Source: Dokdonella_A soli
GTDB lineage: Bacteria; Pseudomonadota; Gammaproteobacteria; Xanthomonadales; Rhodanobacteraceae
Reading direction: 5' to 3'
NCBI RefSeq assembly: GCF_039523175.1
Contig: NZ_BAAAEU010000006.1
Location: 248,001 to 312,000 of the forward strand
DNA length: 64,000 nt
The translations under genes and the position numbers were made by a program. The notes below the pieces were generated by a model that worked only from the letters and a program-made list of their open reading frames with translations, was not told where the DNA came from and did not search any database. This document shows, one piece after another, positions 41,189 through 49,685 of this stretch; within the stretch, counting starts at the first letter, position 1; each line of letters begins with the position of its first letter.

Positions 41189-42259
41189 ATGCGTGACGAA
41201 GAGATGTGGCAGGCCGTGCAGCGCCGCGACCATGGCGCGGATCGCCGTTTCGTGTACGGCGTCGTTACCACCGGCGTGTACTGCCGCCCGTCCTGCGCGG
41301 CGCGACAGCCGCTGCGCGATAACGTGCGCTTCTTCGCGACACCGGCGCAGGCCGGCGAGGCGGGTCTCAGACCCTGCAAGCGCTGCCGCCCGCTCGAGCA
41401 CTGGCAGAACGATCCCGAGGTCGCGCTGCTGCTCGATCTGTGCCGGTTCGTCGACGCGCAAGCGGAGCTGCCCGGCGTCGCCGCGCTCAGCGAGCGTTCC
41501 GGCAAGGATGCGTTCCAGCTGAACCGCCTGTTCCAGCGCTATCTCACGATCACGCCCGGTGACTACATCGAGAGCGTGCGCCTGCGCCGCATCAAGCACG
41601 CGCTGCGCGATTCAACGTCGGTGACCGACGCGGTCTACGACGCCGGACTCGGTTCCAGCCGCGGCCTCTACGAACGCGCGCCGCGTTCGCTCGGCATGAC
41701 GCCGCGACAGTACCGGCGCGGCGGCGAGGGGCTCGACATCTCGTACGCGATCGGCGACACGCCGCTCGGCCCGGTCTGCATCGGCGCGACCGACCGCGGC
41801 ATCTGCTACCTGCAGTTCGGCGAGGATCGCGAGGCACTGCTCGCGCAGCTCGCGGCCGAGTATCCGCAGGCTCGGCTCGCGCCGATGACCGCGCAGGCAC
41901 AGCCCGCGTTCGACGCCTGGATGCAGGCGCTCAACGCGCATCTGGACGGCCGCCAACCGAGCCTGGACCTGCCGCTGGACATCCGCGGCACCGCGTTCCA
42001 GGTACGTGTCTGGAACTACCTGCGCTCGATCCCGTATGGTGAAGTCGTGTCCTACGGCGAAGCCGCGGCGGCGATCGACGCGCCACGCGCGACCCGCGCG
42101 CTCGCTTCCGCCTGTGCGAAGAACCGCATCGCGGTGCTGGTGCCCTGCCACCGCGTGATCCGCGGCGACGGCGACCTCGGCGGCTACCGCTGGGGCATTC
42201 CGCGCAAGCGTGCATTGATCGATGTGGAGCGGCGCGCGACGCGGCAGCGCGATCGATGA
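41189..42259 (+). CDS. ada: Ada: methylation-responsive activator and DNA repair methyltransferase
   Basis: Protein of 356 residues, the E. coli Ada length. The N-terminal zinc domain has cysteines C32, C36, C63 and C66 (GVYCRPSCAARQP and RPCKRCRP); C32 is the expected acceptor of methyl groups from phosphotriesters. An AraC-type HTH follows (AALSERSGKDAFQLNRLFQR, YIESVRLRRIKHAL). The C-terminal O6-methylguanine methyltransferase domain has GTAFQVRVWNYLRSIPYGEV and the acceptor C320 in VPCHRVI. Methylation turns Ada into an activator of its own gene. GGAG six bases upstream supports ATG 41189; ATG 41177 is an in-frame alternative. Confidence 0.95.
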   Translation: MRDEEMWQAVQRRDHGADRRFVYGVVTTGVYCRPSCAARQPLRDNVRFFATPAQAGEAGLRPCKRCRPLEHWQNDPEVALLLDLCRFVDAQAELPGVAALSERSGKDAFQLNRLFQRYLTITPGDYIESVRLRRIKHALRDSTSVTDAVYDAGLGSSRGLYERAPRSLGMTPRQYRRGGEGLDISYAIGDTPLGPVCIGATDRGICYLQFGEDREALLAQLAAEYPQARLAPMTAQAQPAFDAWMQALNAHLDGRQPSLDLPLDIRGTAFQVRVWNYLRSIPYGEVVSYGEAAAAIDAPRATRALASACAKNRIAVLVPCHRVIRGDGDLGGYRWGIPRKRALIDVERRATRQRDR

Positions 42260-42314
42260 GATGAATCCGGCGACCCGGAAAACGTCGCCATCGCTATCAA
42301 AACGACGCCGCGCG

Positions 42315-43046
42315 TCAGTCCGTCAGGAGTTCGGAAAGCATCCGCTCGTGCCGGTTCAGGAAATCCCTGGTGACGTTGTAGTGCTCGGTGTCGACGTATG
42401 CGACTTCCTCGATACCGCCAGCGTCGATCCTCATGATTTTCGCGTTTGGATAGCTCATGAGGATCGGCGAATGCGTGGCAATGATGAACTGCGACTGCGC
42501 CTGCACCAGACGATGGATCTCGACAAGCGCCGACATTTGCCGGGTTGGCGATAGCGCTGCCTCGGGCTCGTCGAGAATGTACAAGCCCTGCCCGTGGAGT
42601 TTGTTCGCCAGCACCGCCATGAACGATTCGCCGTGCGATTGACGATGAAGCGACACGCCACCGTACCCCTGCACTTCCGGCGGCATGAGGCCGTCCATGT
42701 ATGAGGCGACGTTGTAGAAACTTTCCGCCCGCAGAAAATACCATTCCCGTGGACGCTTGAAGCTCTTGACCGGCTTCAGGTGGCGCCACAAGTCGGAGTG
42801 GGTCGCCTCCGTATTGAATCGCGTATTGCGGTTCCCGCCCTCCGGATTGATTCCGAGGACGACTGCCAACGCTTCGAGCAATGTCGATTTTCCCGAGCCG
42901 TTCTCTCCCACGAAGAACGTCACGGCCGGATGGAACGTCAACGAGGTCAATCCGGCTATGGCCGGCAGGGAGAACGGGTACAGCGCAGGATTGGAAACGT
43001 CCTCTCGCCTGAAGCTTATCTGGCGCAAATACGGCAACGCGTCCAT
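42315..43046 (-). CDS. AAA-type ATPase (ABC-like, single gene)
   Basis: Cytoplasmic ATPase of 243 residues of the stand-alone ABC/AAA group. Walker A is VTFFVGENGSGKSTLLEALA (about 43-62), a signature-like region is RQSHGESFMAVLANKL, Walker B is GLYILDEPEAALSPTRQ and the H-loop is FIIATHSPILMSYPNAKI. The long middle insert (HSDLWRHLKPVKSF to YMDGLMPPEVQGYG) is typical of predicted ATPases found alone or in defence and mobile loci. There is no adjoining nuclease. It is transcribed away from the peptide cassette and towards ada. Base composition is less GC-rich than the surroundings, consistent with the start of an accessory island. Confidence 0.8.
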   Translation of the reverse strand: MDALPYLRQISFRREDVSNPALYPFSLPAIAGLTSLTFHPAVTFFVGENGSGKSTLLEALAVVLGINPEGGNRNTRFNTEATHSDLWRHLKPVKSFKRPREWYFLRAESFYNVASYMDGLMPPEVQGYGGVSLHRQSHGESFMAVLANKLHGQGLYILDEPEAALSPTRQMSALVEIHRLVQAQSQFIIATHSPILMSYPNAKIMRIDAGGIEEVAYVDTEHYNVTRDFLNRHERMLSELLTD

Positions 43047-43295
43047 GGAGGGGATGGCCGGACATACGATGGCCGCACAGGGTGCCTCGCTCGTGGTGCG
43101 CGCGCAATCCAACGGCGACAGGCTTGGAATGCCTTCATAGCACGCGCCCAATTGCCCCCGGGTCAACCCGGATCCGGCTCGCGCCGCATTCCGGCCATGA
43201 AAGCAGACCGACCAAGCCCCACCGCACCGCAACACTGGCAACTGGCGCCCATACCGCGCAGAATCGCGCCCGGCTAACAGGGGGTACCGTCGGCC

Positions 43296-45959
43296 ATGAC
43301 TGCCGTGACGCCGTCCGAGATCGAAGCGAACACGATCAGCGCGACCTCTGTGCTGCGCACGCTGGTGCTGTGCGACCTGGTCGACTCGACCGCGCTGGTC
43401 GAGCGCCTCGGCGACCAGCAGGCGGCCGACCTGTTCCGCAAGCATGACCGCCTCGCGCGTGCGCTGGTGCAGCAATACGGCGGCAAGGAGATCGACAAGA
43501 CCGACGGCTTCCTGCTGGTGTTCGAACGGCCGATCCAGGCCGTCGCCTTCGCGCTGACCTACCAGCATGAACTGGCCGCGCTCGGCACCCAGCAGAACGC
43601 GAAGCTCGCCGCGCGCATCGGCATCCATATCGGCGATATCGTGGTCTGGGACAATGCGCAGGATGACGTCGACCGTGGCGCCAAGCGCACCGAAGTCGAA
43701 GGCCTGGTCAAGCCGGTCACCGCGCGCCTGATGCAACTCGCGCTGCCGGGCCAGATCCTGCTCTCCGGCGTCGCCTACGACATCGCCCACCGCGCGCAGG
43801 GCGAACTCGGCGAGAAGCTCAGGCGGGTGCGCTGGCGCACACACGGCCGCTATCGCTTCAAGGGCGTGCCGGACTTCGTGCCAGTGTTCGAGGTTGGCGA
43901 GGAAGGCGTCGCGCCGCTGAAGGCGCCGCCATGGTCGGGCAAGGCGCATCGCGAGACGCCGATCTGGCGTCGCCCGCTTGCGGTCGGTATCGAGCTCGTC
44001 GCGCTCGTGCTGCTGGTCGCGGTCCCGGTCTTCTACCTCACGCGCCCCGCACCAGCGATCGCGTTCGCGAACCGCGACTGGGTTGTGGTCGGTGATCTCA
44101 AGAACCTGACCGGCGAGAAGGTGTTCGACGACTCCCTGCAGACCGCGTTCCGCGTTGGCCTCGAGCAGTCTCGCTACGTCAACGTCGTACCTGAACTGCA
44201 GGTACGCGATGCGCTGAAGCGCATGGAGCGCGACCCGGCGACGACCAAGGTCGACCGTGGTATCGGTTCCGAGATCGCAACGCGGGAGGGCGCGCGAGCG
44301 TTGATCCTTCCAACCGTTGCCGAGATCGGCGGCCGCGTGCGCATCACTGCAGAAGTCATCGACCCAAATACGCAGACTTCGGTCTACAGCGACTCGGTCG
44401 ATGGTAGCGGCGAGGATTCCGTGCTACCGGCGATGGACGATCTGCTCAAGAAGATGCGCGGCCGGCTCGGTGAGTCGATGGCGAGCATCGGCGAGACGAG
44501 CGCGCCGCTGGCGCAGGCGACCACGACCAACCTCGACGCGTTGAAGGCGTTCTCACTCGGTCAACAGGCGCTTGATGCCGCGAAAGGTGCGGAGGCGATG
44601 ACGCTGTACTCGCAAGCCGTCGCACTCGATCCCAATTTCGCGTTGGCCTATCTGGGGCTAGCCAATGTCACCTACACGATCGGCCAGCGCGCCAAGGCGC
44701 ACGAATACGCCCTCAAGGCAACGCGCAATCTCGATCGACTGAGCGCGCGCGAGCGACTGCTCGCGGAAGGTTATGCGTCGTTATTCGAAACGCCTGCGAA
44801 GATGCGCGAGAAGTGGGCACTGGTCGCAAAGTTGTATCCCGACATCATGTCGGGTCAACAGAACCTCGGCTACGCCCTTTGGTGGTTCGACAACAACCTG
44901 TCTGGGGCGATGGAGCAGTTCCACACCGTCGCCGAGAGTCATCATCCGCGGCGGGGTTATTCGTGGTTGGCACTGGCCGACATTCAGCTCGCGATGGGCC
45001 AGGTCGACAATGCGCGCAGCAGTTTCGCGCATGCGCGGGAGATGGGATCACCGCAGCTTTTTCTCGATCCGATCAACCTGTTCCTTGCGACGAATGATCA
45101 GGCCGGTGGCGCAGCGGCATTAGGCAAGGAAGACACGCACCACTTCCCGTTCTTCGAGGTCGAGAAACAATTGCGTACGGCAGCGCTCGAAGTCAGTCGT
45201 GGTCACTTCGAGGCGGCTCGCACGGCTGCAGTGGAGGCACAGCGCATTGCCGATCAAGGCAAATTGGCAGCGTCCCAGCAGCGAGCGCGGCTGATCCAGG
45301 TCGCTTCGGAACTCGGCGGTGGCAGACGCGATGCGGCAAGCGATCTCGATGCCTACGTGGCTGATGAATTGCGACGCGCGCAGTCGGCCATCAGCGATTT
45401 CGACTACAGCAGCTATACCCATCTGACGCTCGCCGCTCAGTTGGCTATGCGTAGTGGGCAGCGCGCGCTTGCGGAGCGAATCCTCGCCAAAATAGGACCG
45501 ACGATCGAGGCGAGCGGCTTTTTCAACCTCGGACAACCTTATCACGCTGCAGTCTGCGAGCTTGAGATCGAGCGCGATGCCAAAAAAGCGGTCGCGTGTC
45601 TTGAAGGCGTGCGTTCGGAGCGCGCCTACTACCAGACTTCGGTCGCGCTGCTGCGAGCATATGGGGCGACCGGAGAATCGGCGAAGGCGCTTGCCACGGC
45701 GCGCTGGCTGGTCGACCACCGAAGCATGGCGGCGGCCGAACGACTCGGCGAGTTTGCTTCCCAGGCTCCCAACCTGATCGCTTGCGACGACGCACTGCTC
45801 ACCGCAGCGGAACAGGAAGCCAAGGCTGGTAAGGTGGACGCAGCGCGCAACCTTGCTGGCAAGTTGCTGCAGTCATGGGATGCAGACGCTGACGGCGCGC
45901 TGCTGCAGCGCGCGCGTCAGCTGGCCGGTGATTCAGGCGTTAAGCAGAAACAGGAATAG
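43296..45959 (+). CDS. Putative peptide-modification-system cyclase (nucleotidyl cyclase-TPR)
   Basis: Membrane protein of 887 residues. Residues 20-190 form a class III nucleotidyl cyclase domain: LVLCDLVDSTALVERLG supplies the first metal Asp, DKTDGFLLVF the Lys and second Asp, and PVTARLMQLALPGQILLSG the end of the fold. The usual transition-state Asn of the VNxAxRL motif is replaced (VKPVTARL), so cyclase activity may be lost or altered. One transmembrane helix (about 228-250) precedes a TolB-N-like region (about 262-400) and a long TPR array to the C-terminus. This architecture next to a precursor and a SagB-type dehydrogenase is the 'putative peptide modification system cyclase' class of Xanthomonadales. 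Its biochemical role is unknown. Confidence 0.85.
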   Translation: MTAVTPSEIEANTISATSVLRTLVLCDLVDSTALVERLGDQQAADLFRKHDRLARALVQQYGGKEIDKTDGFLLVFERPIQAVAFALTYQHELAALGTQQNAKLAARIGIHIGDIVVWDNAQDDVDRGAKRTEVEGLVKPVTARLMQLALPGQILLSGVAYDIAHRAQGELGEKLRRVRWRTHGRYRFKGVPDFVPVFEVGEEGVAPLKAPPWSGKAHRETPIWRRPLAVGIELVALVLLVAVPVFYLTRPAPAIAFANRDWVVVGDLKNLTGEKVFDDSLQTAFRVGLEQSRYVNVVPELQVRDALKRMERDPATTKVDRGIGSEIATREGARALILPTVAEIGGRVRITAEVIDPNTQTSVYSDSVDGSGEDSVLPAMDDLLKKMRGRLGESMASIGETSAPLAQATTTNLDALKAFSLGQQALDAAKGAEAMTLYSQAVALDPNFALAYLGLANVTYTIGQRAKAHEYALKATRNLDRLSARERLLAEGYASLFETPAKMREKWALVAKLYPDIMSGQQNLGYALWWFDNNLSGAMEQFHTVAESHHPRRGYSWLALADIQLAMGQVDNARSSFAHAREMGSPQLFLDPINLFLATNDQAGGAAALGKEDTHHFPFFEVEKQLRTAALEVSRGHFEAARTAAVEAQRIADQGKLAASQQRARLIQVASELGGGRRDAASDLDAYVADELRRAQSAISDFDYSSYTHLTLAAQLAMRSGQRALAERILAKIGPTIEASGFFNLGQPYHAAVCELEIERDAKKAVACLEGVRSERAYYQTSVALLRAYGATGESAKALATARWLVDHRSMAAAERLGEFASQAPNLIACDDALLTAAEQEAKAGKVDAARNLAGKLLQSWDADADGALLQRARQLAGDSGVKQKQE

Positions 45960-46172
45960 CTGCGCCCTGCCGTCCACTTTCGTCATAAGCGCCGCACGCT
46001 GACTCTTGATCGCATCCTTGGACGGCAGCGTACGAACGTGCGGGACCGTCGATGGGTCCACATTTACACCATGCTCGGCGAGTGCCGCAACCGGGTTACC
46101 GAGCATCCTCTCGCGAAACTGATCGTCGGATCCCAAACGCTCGAGAATCTGATCAAGCTGGTCAACGGTCAT
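45933..46172 (-). CDS. Putative RiPP precursor with nitrile-hydratase-like leader
   Basis: Peptide of 79 residues starting at ATG 46172, with GAGGAAAA upstream. The leader resembles nitrile-hydratase alpha-subunit-type leaders: LDQILERLGSDDQFRERMLG followed by NPVAALAEHGVNV, then a linker and LPSKDAIKSQRAALMTKVDG, ending RAQLFLFLLNA. The LPSKDAI block and hydrophobic terminus are typical of the 'putative modified peptide' family that travels with this cyclase and dehydrogenase. The core has no Cys and few Ser/Thr, so the modification is not obviously a lanthionine or thiazole. Its last 27 bases overlap the end of the cyclase gene antisense. It is divergent from the dehydrogenase across 164 bp. 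Confidence 0.8.
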   Translation of the reverse strand: MTVDQLDQILERLGSDDQFRERMLGNPVAALAEHGVNVDPSTVPHVRTLPSKDAIKSQRAALMTKVDGRAQLFLFLLNA

Positions 46173-46336
46173 GTGTTTTCCTCTATCGTGGTTGGCGCGA
46201 GCGTCGGGAAGTGTAGGGTTCTGCCAGTTACAAGGCCAGCGGTCGCTCGCCAGGTCGCCCACGACCGAACAACCCGGCGACACCTGCCAACCTCATCTGC
46301 GACACTGACGAGTCGAACGCAAGCCCCGGATCGTCC

Positions 46337-47536
46337 ATGTTCCATCACACTCAGGTTCGCCGTTGCGCCATCTTGATGATCGAGCCGCGCGAACAGTTGA
46401 CGCTCGACCTCGCCGGGCTTTTTGCGGGTGGCAACGTACTCGCCGCAAACATCGAGTGGATCGCGCTCGCTCCGCATCTCGACGCGGAGATCAAGATCGA
46501 TGCGAGTGAACTCACCGCACTCGGGACCATGGGTGAGACCTCATGGACGTCGATCGGTCTGCTTGCGCAACGTGTTGCCAGCGCAGTTATCGAGTCCCTG
46601 CTGAGGAAAGGTCTGCTGATCGGCGATGGCCCGCACCATATGGGTATTCGCGAACGCGACGAAGCCGTGCGGGCAGGACATTGGCGACCGCTGTCTGCGG
46701 TTGCACACTACTTCAGTCGCTGGAGTGACGCTGGTTCCGGTGAGGATGTTCACGTCACCCGCCACCGTACGTTGACCGACCTCGTCCGCGAACACGGAGC
46801 TCCGCCCTCACACCTGACTGAGCGCGTGGAGAAAGACCAACGGCAGACACTGTCGCAGCCGCGTAGATCGGCACTAGATACGCTGTTCCGTCGTCGCGCA
46901 ACTTGCCGCAACTTCGACACCGGCAGTCTCCTCGGTGAAGCAGACTTCAGCGATCTGCTCCACCGCGTGCTCGGCTGCCACGACGTGGTGGAAGTGATTC
47001 CCGGCGCCATGGGACTGAAGAAATCCAACCCGTCCGGCGGCGGCCTGCATCCGCTCGAAGCGTATCTGCTGGTACGCGGCGTCGAAGGTTTTGCGTCAGG
47101 TCTCTACCACTATCACGTCGCCGAGCATGCACTGGAACCGCTGACGCCGCTCGATGCCGACGCCGCGTACGAATTGGCCAACCGCTTCGTCGCTGGTCAG
47201 GATTTCTTTTCCAACGCGCATGTGCTGGTGGTCCTGACGGCGCGGTTCCGCCGCACGTTCTGGAAATACCGCAATCATCCGAAGGCCTATCGCGCGATCG
47301 TGCTCGAAGCCGGCCACGTCTCGCAGAACCTCTATCTGGCTGCAACCGAACTCGGGCTTGGCGCCTACGTCACCGCAGCAATCAACGAGATCGACATCGA
47401 AAAGGCGCTAGGCCTCGATCCGTTGCAGGAAAGTCCGATCGTCGTCTGTGGCTTCGGACCGCGTGCAGATCGGAGAACTATGCTCGAATTCGACCCGCTC
47501 GGCACGGTGTGGGACGAGAACGGGCGACGCCGCTAA
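46337..47536 (+). CDS. SagB-type peptide maturation dehydrogenase
   Basis: Protein of 399 residues. The C-terminal 220 residues are a nitroreductase-like SagB dehydrogenase: RRSALDTLFRRRATCRNFDT, then NPSGGGLHPLEAYLLVRGV, GLYHYHVAEHALEPL and AGHVSQNLYLAATELGLGAY, ending in ICGFG-like VVCGFGPR. The N-terminal 160 residues lack recognisable motifs and are typical of the 'peptide maturation dehydrogenase' subgroup. SagB enzymes use FMN to oxidise azolines to azoles in other RiPPs, but no cyclodehydratase (YcaO) is present here, so the substrate bond is unknown. Gene order (cyclase, precursor, this gene) matches the known but uncharacterised Xanthomonadales cassette. Confidence 0.85.
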   Translation: MFHHTQVRRCAILMIEPREQLTLDLAGLFAGGNVLAANIEWIALAPHLDAEIKIDASELTALGTMGETSWTSIGLLAQRVASAVIESLLRKGLLIGDGPHHMGIRERDEAVRAGHWRPLSAVAHYFSRWSDAGSGEDVHVTRHRTLTDLVREHGAPPSHLTERVEKDQRQTLSQPRRSALDTLFRRRATCRNFDTGSLLGEADFSDLLHRVLGCHDVVEVIPGAMGLKKSNPSGGGLHPLEAYLLVRGVEGFASGLYHYHVAEHALEPLTPLDADAAYELANRFVAGQDFFSNAHVLVVLTARFRRTFWKYRNHPKAYRAIVLEAGHVSQNLYLAATELGLGAYVTAAINEIDIEKALGLDPLQESPIVVCGFGPRADRRTMLEFDPLGTVWDENGRRR

Positions 47537-47704
47537 CGTCCACGCCAGTCGCAAATTCTCTCTTTAGTTTGTATCGAACGGTCAACTGCGCCGAGGGCTG
47601 ACGTCGACGTTCAAAGTGGGATTGTTGCACAATGTGAGCCTCGTGCGAGCCAAGCGGTCGCTTGAGAGTGATCTACAACCGCAAGTCCACCAAGGAGAAG
47701 TTAC

Positions 47705-47899
47705 ATGCATAAATTGCCTGACCTCCCCAATTCAGTACAGCTCGCTTCCGAAGCACCGGATAGCAAAGCGGTGTTTGCGTTCGAGTCGCTGAAGGTCGGA
47801 AAGTTGCCTGATCTTCCGGGCGCGATGCAGCTTGCCTCCGAGGTGCCTGACAGCAAGAGCACGATAGCTGTATTCGCCGCAGCTGAAGTCGTTGGGTGA
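47705..47899 (+). CDS. Tandem-repeat small peptide, candidate RiPP precursor
   Basis: Peptide of 64 residues made of two consecutive units with only a two-residue lead (MH). Unit 1 (3-32) is KLPDLPNSVQLASEAPDSKA and continues VFAFESLKVG; unit 2 (33-64) is KLPDLPGAMQLASEVPDSKS and continues TIAVFAAAEVVG. KLPDLP, QLASE, PDSK, AVFA and VG are shared. A perfect AAGGAG (47692-47697) stands seven bases before the ATG, so expression should be strong. A hairpin terminator follows at once. It has no Cys and no signal peptide. I know no family for it; abundance signals, duplication and neighbours suggest a modified-peptide substrate, which is inference. The region is low in GC. Confidence 0.7.
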   Translation: MHKLPDLPNSVQLASEAPDSKAVFAFESLKVGKLPDLPGAMQLASEVPDSKSTIAVFAAAEVVG

Positions 47900-47914
47900 T
47901 TCCTACCCTGATCG

Positions 47915-47947
47915 CGTTCGAGGCGCTGCGCCTCGGACGTGATTTTG
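47915..47947 (+). terminator. Rho-independent terminator after the tandem-repeat peptide
   Basis: An 11-bp stem with one G-T pair (CGTTCGAGGCG / CGCCTCGGACG), a three-base loop and a following TGATTTTG stretch lie 15 bases past the peptide stop. It would let the peptide be made in excess over the two downstream genes, as is common for precursor peptides. Confidence 0.65.
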
Positions 47948-47997
47948 CATCGTGATCGCGCTTCCCAACGATCGTCTTCAGAAGCTCCTACCAAGCC

Positions 47998-48867
47998 ATG
48001 ATCTACTCGAGAGCGGTTACGCTAGGCGCCGATGCCGACCACAAGCAGCAGCTCGTGTGGTTGGCCGCCGCTGGCAGAGCCTGGTTAAACCGTTCGTACC
48101 AAGAGGCGCTCCTGCAATTCGCGAGTGCCGTAGAGGACACTCATCGCTCCGGGACTCTCCAGGCATTGGTGTCATCAGAAATTGAGAGACTGGGCGACGA
48201 CATCAGCTACACGCCGGATCGAGTGGTTCCCGGGCGCGTTGCACTCTATGAAGATCGGGAGTGTCGCCTGGATCTATGTGCATTGCCCGCTGGCGATGCG
48301 GAGACAACAACGCTTCTGTACTCGGACGCTAGTAGCGTCATTTATGTTGTGCTGGATAGGGAAGCTGAAATTCTTGTTTCCTCCTATGACGCACCAACCG
48401 TCGAACGCAACGACGTATTCATGCCGGGGGCGCGACTCGATCAGCTCGAATGCCGTCGAGTCGAAAGCTTTCACACAGTGCGTGCCAACAGCGAGCGGTT
48501 GACTGCTCATGAATATCGCAGTGACCGGCCAACTGTCCTGGCCCGCATCTCGTTGAAAAAGGCGCTTCCATTCGTGTGGGGCTTCGAACGAGCCACTCTT
48601 GAGGCAAAACTGCTGTATCCAAGCGATGTCAGCGCATCCCGGACTTCGCTTGCGATGGATTTCCTGAAGGTCAGCGATCATCCGCGACTGCCTGAACTGT
48701 GCACCAACCTATTGGACAGCCCGTGGCATTTCCTGCGCTGGAAAGCGATCCAGTTTATGGCAGAGCTGGATACCGAATCGCTCGATTCGCTGTTGGCTCG
48801 CGCAATAGACGACGAGCACCTGGATATCAGAACCACCGCATCGCGTGTGCTTGCCGGCCGGACCTGA
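47998..48867 (+). CDS. Unrecognised protein with HEAT-like C-terminus
   Basis: Protein of 289 residues that I do not recognise. The N-terminal half has ADADHKQQLVWLAAAGRAWL and a Tyr/Asp-rich middle (LLYSDASSVIYVVLDREAEI). The last 65 residues look like a HEAT-type helical pair (LPELCTNLLDSPWHFLRWKA, then LLARAIDDEHLDIRTTASRV). The start is uncertain: no ribosome-binding site precedes ATG 47998. Another frame opened by GTG 47952 (LPNDRLQKLLPSHDLLESGY) could be the true N-terminus if a one-base shift near 48020 exists. It is followed by a second unknown gene after eight bases, probably in one operon. GC is about 50%, far below the chromosome. Confidence 0.6.
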   Translation: MIYSRAVTLGADADHKQQLVWLAAAGRAWLNRSYQEALLQFASAVEDTHRSGTLQALVSSEIERLGDDISYTPDRVVPGRVALYEDRECRLDLCALPAGDAETTTLLYSDASSVIYVVLDREAEILVSSYDAPTVERNDVFMPGARLDQLECRRVESFHTVRANSERLTAHEYRSDRPTVLARISLKKALPFVWGFERATLEAKLLYPSDVSASRTSLAMDFLKVSDHPRLPELCTNLLDSPWHFLRWKAIQFMAELDTESLDSLLARAIDDEHLDIRTTASRVLAGRT

Positions 48868-48875
48868 GCGATTGC

Positions 48876-49685
48876 ATGCCTATCAAGATCGCACGGGTCG
48901 AGTGCAGCCCGATATCGCTGCCTGAGTACATCGAGCACATCGAGGCGACGATCGATTTTCGCGACAACGAATCAATCATCGCGTCGGCACCTGCCTTGCA
49001 GCGGTTGGCGGCGAACAAATACTTCCTTGGTGATTGGCTGGTAGATGCGTTGTTGAATCGCGCCCAGGAATTCCAGCAAGGCAATGCCTACAACTACCAA
49101 TCGATGGTTATCCGGGTTACGGACAACTATCTGCTGCGTGTCAATTTCTGGGTGCCTCAGCACCAGCTATCCAAACTTAGCGACCGCGAGGCCATGGCAT
49201 TCGGCTATGACGCCTATCACAACCACAACTTCAACTTATTGACGGTCGGATATACGGGATCCGGTTATGACACAGATCTCTATCGCATGCGCGAACCGTA
49301 TCGTCCATATGAGCTCGGTGATGTTCCGGCACTTGATCCGTTAGGCAGGTGGCACCTGGGATGCGAAGAAGTGATGTTCTACGAGGCATTCGCAGACGTG
49401 CATGCGCAGGTCGCGCCACCGGACCTCTCGGTGTCCATCAACTTGATGACACATTCGACTCGCAATACGTGGCCTCAATTCATGTTTGACTCTCGATCCC
49501 GGGCAATTTCCGCAATCGTCGGTTCGCCACTCGACGCACGTATCCATTTGCTCACCATGGCGCGATCGCTTGTTCCAGAACGGGCCAACCAGGCACTCGC
49601 AAGGCTGGCGAATAGCGATCCTTCACCACGCTTGCAAAAGCTAGCCAAAGACGCAATTGCCGGACGTTTCACGGACTGGCGCTGA
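48876..49685 (+). CDS. Unrecognised protein, possibly cupin-like
   Basis: Protein of 269 residues without a family I can name. A central block YDAYHNHNFNLLTVGYTGSG followed by YDTDLYRM, and later FYEAFADVHAQVAPPDLSVS, recall the H-x-H and distal His of metal-binding cupins, but this is a weak similarity. The C-terminus (LDARIHLLTMARSLV, ALARLANSDPSPRLQKLAKD) looks HEAT-like, as does that of the preceding gene, so the two may be distant relatives. It is translationally close to its neighbour (8 bp gap). GC is about 50%. A role in modifying or sensing the tandem-repeat peptide is only a positional guess. Confidence 0.55.
   Translation: MPIKIARVECSPISLPEYIEHIEATIDFRDNESIIASAPALQRLAANKYFLGDWLVDALLNRAQEFQQGNAYNYQSMVIRVTDNYLLRVNFWVPQHQLSKLSDREAMAFGYDAYHNHNFNLLTVGYTGSGYDTDLYRMREPYRPYELGDVPALDPLGRWHLGCEEVMFYEAFADVHAQVAPPDLSVSINLMTHSTRNTWPQFMFDSRSRAISAIVGSPLDARIHLLTMARSLVPERANQALARLANSDPSPRLQKLAKDAIAGRFTDWR

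Noticed and set aside
42315..43046. AAA ATPase considered as part of an anti-phage defence pair
   Set aside because: No nuclease, toxin or reverse transcriptase gene is adjacent; the neighbours are ada and the peptide cassette.
46172..46283. Longer start for the RiPP precursor (116 residues)
   Set aside because: The extra N-terminus contains no leader-like sequence, while ATG 46172 has a good ribosome-binding site and begins the leader motif.
48699..48875. Upstream in-frame extension of the second orphan gene
   Set aside because: It would overlap the preceding gene by 169 bases and reads as low-quality sequence; ATG 48876 directly after the previous stop is more likely.
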